A DNA stretch of 64,000 bases. It comes from Strigops habroptila. Lineage: Eukaryota; Chordata; Aves; Psittaciformes; Psittacidae. The stretch is taken from assembly GCF_004027225.2 (NCBI RefSeq), contig NC_044284.2, positions 12,318,501 through 12,382,500 on the forward strand, written 5' to 3'. Positions 1 through 9,559 of the stretch are shown here, piece by piece. The first letter of the stretch is position 1. Every line of letters begins with the position of its first letter. Below the pieces are notes generated by a model. That model saw only the letters and a program-made list of their open reading frames with translations, searched no databases and had not been told where the DNA came from. The position numbers and the translations under genes were made by a program.

Positions 1-1281
1 GAATCATGTTTCATATGAATCATGTAAACTAGCTTCTCACATTTGACAGATTTAAGTGGCTTAATGCATGGAAGTGATTTTTGTCTGATGAGCGCTTATT
101 ACAGATATTTTTAACTAGGCAAGCTAAGGATCTGGAACAGGATCACTGACTAAAACAGCACTGCATTTGTTTATAACCAGGTTGACTCAGACTACAATTC
201 TCTACAGTTCTGAACAAAACAAAAATCCCAGTTTCGGAAACCAGCTACAGACTTTTACTTCATGTACAGTGAGCACAAAAGTGTATGACTAAGTCCTGCC
301 CATTTGATGTCACTGGTAAAACTCCTATGAAATTTTAATGAAACCCTGGCCATTGACTCTAACAGGTACTATTAAGAGTATCAAAAAATGAATTAGAGAC
401 TGAGCATAGGAGTAGGGGTTGCTTCATTTAATATAACACATCGTGTGAATTAAAGCTTACTTTCTGTCTTCATTTTTCAACTAAGAATAGAATGTCTGAG
501 GATGTGCGGGAAAAGTTGCATGCAACCTACAAGTGAAGATACTTAAGTTCACAAATTTGTGAGTTTCTTTTCCCACGAAACTGTGTGCAAACATTATTTT
601 TAAAGAAGGAGGGGAGGGGAAGTAGAGGAATGAAACCAAGCGTTCTAAGATACTTCTGTATGAGAGATTTCATTTAGCTAGGAATAGTGCATGTGCCAGA
701 CAAAAGGAGTGTATTTTGAAATGAGGGCACAATATCTGCAACCACAAACATTCGCACTCTCACTTTGCTTACAAAACCTTTTTTTTTTAATGTTTGTGTG
801 GATGCCTGAAATACATGTATGCACGTTTCTCACTCAAGTGTGGGACTGTGAATCACCACCACGTGTGCCTTCATTTCTGAGCACTAGAAACATGCTCCCT
901 GCTAGCAGTGGTCAGGAGTACCTTCCATAAGCAAACAGAACCATCAAAAGCTATTGCAGAAGCAAAATAAACAAGAGCAGTTTACTGAGAGTAGTTTACT
1001 GCTTTGAAGGAAATGTCTGAGACTGGTACTGACCCAGAAAGCCTTTATTAATGGCTTATGAATTTTTACTTAATAAAATTTTGATAAGTCTAAGTTAATC
1101 TTGAGTAATGTATCAGTATGGAAACAATCTACTTCAAAGGATGGTAAATCTGTTCCAGTGTGATAAATGTTAAACAAGGATAATTAATTCCAGATTTTTA
1201 GATTCAAGAACTTAAGCTTTTGAATGGCTAATCAAATACATACAATGGTAAGATAATTCAGGAAGTCTGATCACATCTCAC
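1..1281. other. AT-rich left flank, no gene seen
   Basis: Single-copy AT-rich sequence to the left of the duplicated block. No open frame has codon structure or splice context that suggests a gene, and no repeat family was recognised. It ends at the breakpoint where the sequence shared with position 11190 begins (shared start ATGCCCCACC). Confidence 0.6.
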
Positions 1282-1807
1282 ATGCCCCACCAGAGGCCTC
1301 ATTTATCATTGCTGTGGTTTAACAATCATAAAAGAAATAATCTCATTCTCAAAGCAACTTGACAGCACAGACAGACATTGTACCTAAAATCATCCATCCC
1401 ACATCTAACCATCCATCAAAAACAAACCGCTTGTGCATTCACCTTGCAAGGATTTCTGTAAACCATATGCTCTTTCACACAGCTTTGCAAGTGTATGTAA
1501 GCCTTCATCACGATTTCCTGTTGGAGGCACTCAATTTATATCATCTGGACCAAAGTAGGTGTTAACTCACTAAAATCTCAAATCAAATCTGGCAACCTTA
1601 GACTTAACATTAAATAATTCATCCATGTGTACAGTTCTTAGATCTCTTCATACTTTGGGAAATGAAGTCTGACATTCAAAATGAAGTAAGAGGTTCACTA
1701 CTATGAATCAGTATTTATCCAGGCAGTAATAGTTACAATAAAATACACTTTTCCCCTATTTAACTAAATGATACTGTGAGACTAATACCTATGAGATTCT
1801 AAAAATT

Positions 1808-1866
1808 GATAAAAAAAAAAAAAAAACCAAACCAAACCCCAACCAAAAAACCCCCCCAAACCCCCA
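1808..1866. repeat. A-run and A/C-rich simple repeat (copy A)
   Basis: A run of A followed by CCAAACC-type and C-rich stretches. The same tract occurs in copy B at about 11716-11774 with one substitution near its start. It resembles a decayed poly(A) tail, but no element body was recognised next to it. Confidence 0.7.
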
Positions 1867-2892
1867 GCAAATTAGGATGGTCCTGAAGTAAGGAGATTCC
1901 TAGAGAATATATTGGGGAAGGTAGCTGCTGTTAGAGTTTTCCTGTAAAATTTGGGTGACTTGTGCTGGAGGCAAACAGAAAAAATTAGCACCAGAGAATA
2001 ATTACTGAGTTCACACTGAGGTCTTTTTGGCATGATTGTCTTGTTTCTAGCATTTGACTGGCTAAATTACATCTGTCAGTGAAATGAGCCAGTTGCGAGA
2101 AAAATGACCTGGCTATTCAAACAGTCTCCGCTGTAGTGTAGTATAATCCCTGATTTTATCAGAGGATTAATCATCCAGAGTTTCTGAAACTTCCACAATA
2201 AATGTAAACAGCAAGGTGCAAAGCAAAGACAAAATGGAAATGAGAAACAAGTCTTGGGGCTAAATTACATCTTCACTTGGACTGCTGCAACTGCAGTTAA
2301 ATAGAAACCTCAGGCATTAGACTCCAATGTGTGCAAAGGTATTTCTAATGCAACTCTGATCTGACTTTCAAAATAGCTTTTAGAAAACTACTAAAAAATG
2401 CGTTTGTTCCTTCCTGGAAAAGAAGTTTGAAGGAAGGGAGTCACTTCAAGAGTTTCAATACTGTTCAAAGAAAGGACAACCAAATCATCAAGGTGTCCTT
2501 TAGAAACTGTGGAGAGCGGTTAGATTAAGTAATGTGAGTTTGCCAAAAGGCACAATGAGAAAGGATGCTTAGAGGGCTTGGGAAAAACTGGGTGCTTGGG
2601 TACTAGAAGCCTTCTTACTTTGTTAGCTGTTCAAATGAAGTACCTCCGCAAAAGACACCTTCACAGAAACAGCCACTATTTTTTTCATTATGTAATACTG
2701 AGAAGTGCTCCGAAGGGGGCAGAGTAGGATGGATGGAGTAAAGTTTCTCTTTTAACACAGAATTTTAGTTCATTAAATATAGTGAGAAGACAGAAGCAGT
2801 AGGAAATTCTTGATATTCACCATTCAAAGACAGGTACTCTCTCTGAAAGAGAAATCAGCAAGACTACCACTTCTGAATCCTTGTGTCTGGGG

Positions 2893-3212
2893 AAATCTCC
2901 CATGAACTGCAAGTATGCAAAGAAAGGATAGAAATCTGTTGCTAGACATAGCCTTCACTGGGCAAGCTCTGTAAAAAAACTACCAACACTGGGCAGCTGC
3001 ACTTGCTGAGATATCTAAAGCTCCTTCAAGCTCTTTCACATTCCACAGAGCCCAGCTCCAAAATTGAAAACGTCCAGACACATCTCCCACACGAATGGTG
3101 CCAGGACAGAAAACTGTTGCTAGACATAACCTTCTCTGGGCAAGCTCTGTAAAAGACGTACCAACACTGGGGATCTGTGCTTGCTTACGTACTTAAAAGT
3201 TCATTTGAGCTC
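2893..3212. repeat. Two diverged tandem units of ~178 bp (copy A)
   Basis: The stretch from about 2924 to 3033 recurs imperfectly at about 3102-3212. Both share CTGTTGCTAGACATA, then GGGCAAGCTCTGTAAAA, then CCAACACTGGG, at a spacing of 178 bp. The pair lies just upstream of a CR1 tail and is repeated in copy B at 12801-13120. It may be an unclassified old repeat. Confidence 0.7.
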
Positions 3213-3220
3213 AAGACACT

Positions 3221-3367
3221 CTGGTAGAGGTGGATTCCCCAACATTGGACAATTTTAAGATTTGGTTGGACAAGGTGCTGGTCCGTCTGGTCTAGACTGT
3301 GCTTTTGCCAAGAAAGGCTGGACTGGACAATACTTGCAGTCCCTTCCAAGCTGGTATTCTATGATTC
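3221..3367 (+). mobile_element. CR1 LINE 3' tail fragment (copy A)
   Basis: Contains the CR1 3' signature in plus orientation: GGTGGATTCCCCAACATTGG, then GTCTAGACTGTGCTTTTGCC, then TCCCTTCCAAGCTGGTATTC and the terminal TATGATTC. It is 5'-truncated, as most CR1 copies are. It lies just beyond the predicted 3' end of the gene. The 60-residue open frame over it is incidental. Confidence 0.85.
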
Positions 3368-3432
3368 ATTTTGTTACAATCATTAGGGATGACTCTCAAA
3401 AATTAGTCGAGTCCCAAATAGGATTTTTAGAA

Positions 3433-3438
3433 TTTATT
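3433..3438 (-). terminator. Poly(A) signal AATAAA of gene copy A
   Basis: AATAAA on the minus strand, about 105 bases downstream of the predicted stop codon at 3545. It sits in an AT-rich stretch (TTTATTTATTTAATAAATTC). The cleavage site would fall around 3405-3420, almost exactly at the left edge (3403) of the module amplified in copy B. Confidence 0.6.
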
Positions 3439-3544
3439 AAATAAATAAAGGCAAGCAAACAGCGCTGGGTGCGCCGGGAGTCTCTGCCCACCAAGACAGG
3501 GGTGTTTTTGGTGTACCCCAAATCTGTAGCCTCGTGGAGCTGCC

Positions 3545-6500
3545 TCAGACCCTTGATCGGGGCACTGGCTTTGGGGGTCGGGGGGGTGGTTCCTCTGTCT
3601 CGGGGTAGTCGAGGCTGCTGTACTGGTCCTGCAGCACCCGACTGGCTGAGTTGGACAGCCATGGGACCTGTGGTGGAGGCGGGCGAGGCGGGCGGCCCCG
3701 TGGCTGGCGAGGCAGTTTTGCAGGCACGGGCGACGGCTGTTGGGTCCAGGCCTCAGAGGGGTTGGAGCGGGGAATCCAGCTCCCCATGTCTGAGGTGCGT
3801 CTGCTGATGTCGGCCTGAGATGCTGAAGCTGCAGCGATGCGCCTGTGGAGAGAGCAGGCTACTGAAGCCCTGCTGTGGCTGCAGAGCCAGGCAGGTTCTA
3901 GGGTGCAGGACAGCACTGGGCAGCCCATGGGGTGTAGGCACCCGGCTGGACACAGGAATTGTGAGCACGAAGAGCTCCATGCAGAAAATGGGACACCCTG
4001 CACCCCTCACCTAGGGCACTGCTCGCCTGCCCATAGCTCACCTTGTCGGAGCCCTGAGCATCCTGACCTGCCTGCTCTGCACGTGCTTGGAAGGAGACCT
4101 GACCTTGGTAGACCAAGGACACGAAGCTGGACATGGCACTGCAGGGCCAGGAGAGCCTCCTGTTCTCCTTTCTCAGTGTGCCTGGCAGAACCCAGCACTC
4201 AGCTCCCCTGCCCATCCCTGGCCAGACAAGGGTACAGCTTTGCCTCTCTAGCACCACCTAAAAGGGTGATTTCTGCTGGTAGGTTCACTGCTAAGGGAGA
4301 TGTCGCTATTGTGCTGCTCACTTTATATGGCAGTGTCACCCCTTACTGGTTTTCTTCCTGATTTTGCTCTGCCCACCTCTGGTGCTGGGTCTGCTCTTGC
4401 CAAGGCAGGGTCACTTTTAGCTCATAATTGAAACAGTAAGAACAGGTTTCAGAAATGAGTGCCCAAGAATTGAGAGGCCAGTTAATACCAGAATACCCTA
4501 CCTCTAAATGCTTCATCGCCAGTAGCAGCCATCTAAGACTGAATTTTCGCAACCCTGCCCCCCCTCCTCAAAAGCTCACCGTCTTCTCTTCCTCCACAGA
4601 TGGATCACACAGCAAAATACCATCCCAAGCAGCATAGAGCCCAAGACCACCATGATGCCTTCTGTGCAGAGCTTGCGGAATTCATTCTGATCTGCAGCAT
4701 TTGGGTTTTTCTTGTCATCCACACCTGCAGGCAGAATTCTGTACGCTGCACGCTACTGGTAATCTCACAAGAGGTCTGACACCACCAGGAAATGTTCTTT
4801 CTCGCTCGCTCAGTGAACTTCCTGGGACTGAGACATTTCCTTGGTTTCAACCAAGGAAGAAAAGAAGGAAACTCCCAAAGCTGCTGCAAATGAGTGCGTC
4901 CGGGAGCCTCTCTCTAGGGTGCATCCTCTGCTCCTCTCAGCTTTGCTTACATTCTGGGACAACCATAATCCCGTTTTCCCAGTGTCATAGGTTTGCTCCC
5001 CCTTCCTGGTGATCCTTCACATTTGCACACAATGTCTTATGCACTCGCCCACCTTCACTTTGCAAGGCTTACTAGCGCTGCTGCCTGGAGGCTCTCTCTG
5101 ACCTTCTGGGACTAGTTGTCCCACTGAACATAACTCATGAGGCCAAATGGGGAGCACAGAGAGGAGCGCAGCAGGGTGACTAACTGCCCCTCTAAGTGAG
5201 ACAAACAAAACCTACCCTTGCATCAGGGAGTGCCACCCCCAGCTCTCCCTCCCCAGGGGACCCACACCCCAGGGGGACAGAGTCAGGCCTGCTCGGGAGA
5301 CACCTGAGCCTCTCTCTTTCCCTTTTCTCCAACATGGGCACCGCTTGCATGCCTCCAGTTTTCAGGACTTGTTTCCCACTTATGGCCCCCTGCAAGACTT
5401 CTCAGTTTGTGGGTTCTTTTGAAAAAATCATGTGTCCTGGCATGGATATTCCCCAGGCTTGGACAGCACTGACAAGAATCAGAGACAGGGAAAGCCTCAG
5501 CACGGCTCAGGCACAAAGGATGCAGGACAGTGCCGGTTCCCCCTGAGCCATGCACAATCCATCAGGGCTTCCCTCTGGACCTCAGTCCACAGGCGGGATC
5601 CCCCTCTGTTGTGCCTACGGGGACTTGCAGCAGGCTCTGGGATGCAAGTGTTGTGGGAGGTACATTCGGTTAAAAGTCGTGTTTCCCATCACCTGCTGAG
5701 AGTAGTTCAGACGGCCTGCTTCCCCAAATGGCTAAATTCTAACTCTCCTGTGAACTGGTACAGGCACCAGGGGATGCAGTAGCCTGCAGACACACAGTAA
5801 CTTTGACTTAGGACACTGGATGACTGAAGGACAGCAATTACCTGGCTCGTCTACTGACGAATATGCCCCCATTCTTCCACCAGAGGCTGGAACTCCCCGC
5901 CTGTCGCCTTCCTGAAGCGCCTCCATGGTCTCACGGTTCACCTCTTTCAAAAGAAAGTAGGTCAGTTTGATTACGAGTAACTGTTCCTCATCAGGAACAT
6001 CATGTTCCTCATCAGGAACATGAACATCTTCAGATGGCAGTACTTCTCAAAATGCATTCATGGCACTTAGAAGCAGCCTGGGCATTTGGGGGTGCACTGA
6101 GTCACTAGTCTGAACAACATGCCATTCATGGAGAAAAACTGAAGCACTAGACATTTTCCAGTTTGCCAGTAGACAGCACACCCTGGCCCGCTGAGAGACT
6201 AAAATATTGCCTGTGATCTTGTTCTCATTCCACTCTGCATTTTTGGCAAAGCGCAACATTATGGCAAATTCCTTCCTTCAGGGAGGACAGAAAGACGCCA
6301 TAGCCAGTTCAGCTGGGGAGAGCACCCTTCTGAGAAGCACTTCCCATCGTGCCAACTCAATCACACAGGAAGGGTAACAGACACACATGGTGGACTGAGA
6401 CATAAGCTCTTGTAACCACACTCTGGAAAGGTCTCAAGTGGCAGTGAAGAGACCACAGTCCTCCAAAACCAGAGGAAAACCACGGCCAAGTTACCTAAAA

Positions 6501-8319
6501 CACAACTACAAAAAGACAGTTAAACCACCCAAGACTAAATTCACAGCCCTGCATTTTAGCTGCCTTCAAGCTGGGTGTTCATCTGGTCTCACCTGTCCCT
6601 GACCCCGAAGTGTCATCGAGAGTCCCCAAACATCAACAGGGCAGAGCCAGGCTGTGAGGCTGGCTATGGCACGCCAGCAGCCCGAGCCAAGTCTGCCGGT
6701 CTCGGCGACCCCAAGCTGCCCATGCATCTTCTCTGCTGCCTAAAGGCACGCTCTCCTCTGGCGACTAGCCCTCTCATGACTCATTGGGAATCAGCTCCTT
6801 GGCAAGCCCCTCCCATTCCTGCTGTGTAGGCTACTGCTTGTCCGTACATGCATCTAAAACCTCAGCTTCCCAAGCCTTCCGGTCAAGAGTGATATATACC
6901 CACCATGTGCTGCTTCATCCAAGTCTGTCAGGATTTCCCTTAGAACTTCTGATGACCCCTGTGAAGATTCTCCTATTTCATCTTTATACTTTGCTTCTGG
7001 AGGACCTGAAAGTATGAAATTAAGTTTCACGCAAATAAAATAATGAAAACGAGTGTGTAGTCTGAGAGTCAAGGCTGACTACTCACCCCTGTGGTGCCAG
7101 GTGAGCCCCAGCGCAGGATCCAGTTGAGAAGCTGGAAGAGCCCTCCCTGTACCCACATCTGCAACCAAAGACCCATGAGAAGTTTCCTTCATACGTTGTG
7201 GCAAGACGCTGTCTTGCCAAATGAATAGCAGAACATAGAAGGGAATCACCTAATGGCATGACACACCCATGCAGGTCTGTATTCTCGCACCTGCAAGAGA
7301 TGTGTCGCTCACATTTGGGCTTTGAGCAGGCAGCTCTGAAAAGAAGTAAAAAGCCATGACGTACCCATGTGATCTCCCTGAGTGTCAGCCATGGAACCCA
7401 GCCAGGAAGCTGGATATCCATCACCTCCGGCCACACCTGTGAACAAACAGTACAGAGAAGCTCCCTTGAAATATTTTAATGTATTTCCTCACACCTGAAC
7501 AGCAGTAAATGCAGCTCAAACACGGGATTGCTGCATGGCACTCATATCTCCCTTCCACTCAGGAGGGCTGTGCAGTTACTGCATGCCTGGACCATGCTGG
7601 TCTAAAACAAACCATGCACGGAGCTGTCAGGAGAAGGGACTTGCGGGAGCTCACACGAGCTCTAAACTCAACCCTCACAAGCCCACTAGCTTTGTGCTGG
7701 AAGCAGCGCAGGGCCGGACAGGCTGGGAAGGAATGCTTTGCAAGGCAGAGTGCCCCGGGGCACATCACTGAGCCTGACCCATTCTCTCTCTGCTCTTCTG
7801 CATGTCTAAGCACCAGCCAAGAAAATATCAAGTAAATTGTGAATGAACTGACTAATTAAAACTTAAATGCTCACACATTGAAATGACATACCTGTGGGAT
7901 TGCCCTGAGGCTCCGGGACAAGATTTGGCTCAGGATCAGGCCAAATCGGGTGGCCACCGGCTACAGGCACAGCTGTAATCAAGCACGTTTCCATCAGATG
8001 TCGTGATCTACTTCTTTTAACCTAGGAAGGTTTTCCGGGGGGAGGGCTGCACAGGGCTAGCTCTAGGGACGGCTTGCAGCCCCGCAGTGGCTGCAGCCCC
8101 CTGTGCGTCCCACTGCCTGCAGAGCTGGCTGCGGCTCACCCGGCCGAGCCTCACCACGACCAGTGCAGTGGGAGCTGCCAGGGCTGGGTGCTGGCCCTTG
8201 CCTGCCTGCCTACCTAATCCCCGTGCTTGCCACGGACGAGCCCCGACATGCCGGGGTCGCAGGACCACCAGAAGGATAAGGAGGCAGTGGTGGACCAAGC
8301 CTCTCCGCAGCTGCACCAT
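3545..8319 (-). CDS. Unrecognised type I membrane protein, 9-exon gene, copy A
   Basis: Hand-assembled spliced gene with exons (CDS parts) 8214-8319, 7892-7972, 7365-7436, 7087-7158, 6904-7005, 5842-5943, 4580-4724, 4042-4138 and 3545-3814. All introns are GT-AG and the frame stays open for 1,047 bases (348 residues plus stop). Residues 1-28 form a signal peptide (MVQLRRGLVHHCLLILLVVL start). Residues 36-198 form a Gly/Pro-rich, then acidic, stalk without cysteines or N-glycosylation sequons. Residues 202-221 form a transmembrane helix (IMVVLGSMLLGMVFCCVIHL), followed by RKRRR. The cytoplasmic tail of about 120 residues has PxxP-rich segments (RPPRPPPP; EEPPPRPPKP) and a YxxL motif (QYSSLDY, Tyr324). 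This layout suggests a receptor or adhesion molecule with SH3/SH2 partners, which is inference only. I do not recognise the family. The ATG at 8319 has A at -3 and G at +4. Exons 1-7 are well supported by phase. The last acceptor is ambiguous (see findings), so the last 89 residues are less certain. Confidence 0.72.
4580..4724 (-). other. Transmembrane exon of gene copy A (exon 7)
   Basis: A 145-bp exon, phase 1 in and phase 2 out. The acceptor is CTGCCTGCAG and the donor is CG|GTGAGC. It encodes GVDDKKNPNAADQNEFRKLC, then TEG, then a 20-residue hydrophobic helix and the basic stop-transfer RKRRR. Copy A has Val where all four copy B modules have Ala in the helix (codon GTG versus GCG). It is the first exon of the module that is amplified in copy B. 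Confidence 0.75.
5982..6020. promoter_or_regulatory. Palindromic steroid-receptor-like element in intron 5 (copy A)
   Basis: GGAACATCATGTTCC at 5994-6008 is a perfect inverted repeat with a 3-base spacer and fits the glucocorticoid/androgen/progesterone receptor consensus RGRACAnnnTGTYCY. It is flanked by further half-sites TGTTCC (5982-5987) and GGAACA (6015-6020), so the segment is also a 21-base tandem duplication. It lies in the intron between exons 5 and 6 of the membrane-protein gene. Function is inferred from sequence only. Confidence 0.5.
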
Positions 8320-8560
8320 GATGCTGCTGCTGCTATCGCCGCTGCCGCTAACGCCGCAGCTGCCGGCACTGGCGCCGCTGCCGCTCACGCCAAAGCCGCT
8401 AACGCCGCAGCACCGCTGCCTGCGCTGCTGCCGCTAACGCCGCTACCAACAGCGCTGCCGGCACTGCTGAAACGGTGCCTGCGGGACCACGCTTCCCCCC
8501 GCGGTGTCCGGCGGCGTTGTGTGACCTCACAGACCAGCTCCCCACCACGGCACCAGCCCT
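8030..8560 (-). promoter_or_regulatory. CpG-rich promoter/exon 1 region with GCN repeats (copy A)
   Basis: A GC- and CpG-dense island in otherwise AT-rich surroundings, covering the start codon at 8319. Directly 5' of the ATG (8320-8470), the sequence is built from repeated GCTGCCGCTAACGCCGC and GCCGGCACTG blocks, which would form a highly structured 5' UTR. A CpG-island promoter for the minus-strand gene is inferred. No TATA box was identified and the transcription start cannot be placed. Confidence 0.6.
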
Positions 8561-9340
8561 GGAAGGGACTCTGAGACTACCCCGTGCTGCCCCCCGGCGA
8601 GTCCGTGTGCAGCGGAGTCCCTCCCCTCCCCGAGGTGCCTGTATAGTGTGTCTCTGAAGTGAACATAACGAATGTGCCCGCTCTCCCTCTGAATTTTTTT
8701 CTATGAAATATTTTAACACAAATATTAAAAGAAGGTATGCTGTGGAGCACATGACGCCCATGCAAAACTTACTTCCCTCCATTGCCTTCTCCTGTAAGCA
8801 TAATCATTTGTGTTTTCTCTTGTTACAATTAAATGATACTGTGGCGATAACGCTGTATGAAAAGAAGAAAGTGTTTGTAAGAAGTTCAGATATTAATGTT
8901 AAAAGCTTTATGCCTTTTTAGTCAGTTTTTAAAAGAGCTTGCAGTAGTACCCGAGAACCTCACTGAGGCACTAGCATCTATACTAAAAGCAATCAAGGCT
9001 GAAGAAAAGACGTGATGCAATGGGATAAATCTGCGTCGCTTCTATGTGTTTTCCAGGCTTTCCTGAGAAGCATTAGTAGCCTTGTAACCAGTGAGTCCTG
9101 ATGTGTTTTTCGCCAGTTATTGCTTCAATGATGTCCTTTTTCCTTACCCTACCATGTGTAATTTTTCACTTCACTCAGAAAGAGATTTTCCAGAACGGAA
9201 ATCTTTCTTTCTCAAAAAAAAGGGCAGAGAAGAGGCAGCCTTGACCCCCAAGTAAGGAGCTAGTGTCCCTATAGGATGTAAAGTGGGATGGGGGGCGGCC
9301 GTGACTCACCCGCTCCCTCTCCGGTACGGAAGAAGTAAGA

Positions 9341-9509
9341 TGGTGCTGCCGCCCAGCGGCCATACTGCAGTACTGCAGCTGGGGGGGGTGGAAGCGCGCT
9401 GTGTGGTGCTGCCATCCTGTGGCCAGACCTTGGTACTGCAGCTGTGGGGGGGGGAGCGCGGTGTGGCGCTGCCATCCTGTGGCCAGACCGCGGTACTACA
9501 GCCCGGGCA
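9341..9509. repeat. ~60-bp GC-rich minisatellite with CTCF-like cores (copy A)
   Basis: Three imperfect units at 63- and 60-bp spacing, about 1 kb upstream of exon 1. Each carries a CTGCC...TGG/CGG block followed by a TACTGCAGCT-like block and a G-run. Block positions are 9346-9359, 9409-9422 and 9469-9482. On the minus strand the first reads CCGCTGGGCGGCAG, one mismatch from the CTCF core CCGCGNGGNGGCAG. The other two read CCACAGGATGGCAG, a weaker match. Insulator or promoter function is inference. Confidence 0.7.
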
Positions 9510-9559
9510 CGAGTCGTCGTTTTTGTTGCCGGTTTCGCGTGGTTTTCTGCGGGATTGTT

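Larger units (their letters stand above)
3403..4969 (-). repeat. Terminal-exon module, single copy in copy A (1,567 bp)
   Basis: This interval of copy A corresponds to the part of each 2.52-kb unit in copy B that holds the transmembrane exon, the two cytoplasmic exons, the 3' UTR and AATAAA. Its edges are defined by where copy A and the array diverge: TTAGTCGAG at 3403, and AACCATAAT followed by C (copy A) or A (array) at 4969/4970. Copy A lacks the 952-bp spacer. Confidence 0.9.

Noticed and set aside
3837-4361. 174-codon plus-strand open frame repeated in copy A and all four array modules
   Set aside because: It lies antisense to the cytoplasmic exons and introns of the minus-strand gene, has no splice or family support, and recurs only because the DNA is duplicated.
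4605-4889. 94-codon minus-strand frame across the transmembrane exon
   Set aside because: It crosses the exon 7 acceptor and uses a different frame. The phase-consistent frame gives the hydrophobic helix and basic stop-transfer instead.
6592-6660. Possible extra exon in intron 5 with a GGACAG|GTGAGA donor
   Set aside because: The bounded piece is 59 bp and does not preserve phase 1-1, and the reading is broken in copy B. The gene joins in frame without it.
3545-8319. Identity as equatorin or another known leukocyte or sperm membrane glycoprotein
   Set aside because: Only the general layout (acidic stalk, one helix, long tail) is shared. I see no diagnostic residues, so no symbol is given.
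8320-8388. N-terminal extension of the exon 1 frame (SGSGASAGSC...)
   Set aside because: Its start codon would be GTG, not ATG, and it derives from the GC-rich repeat. The ATG at 8319 has good context and gives a signal peptide at once.
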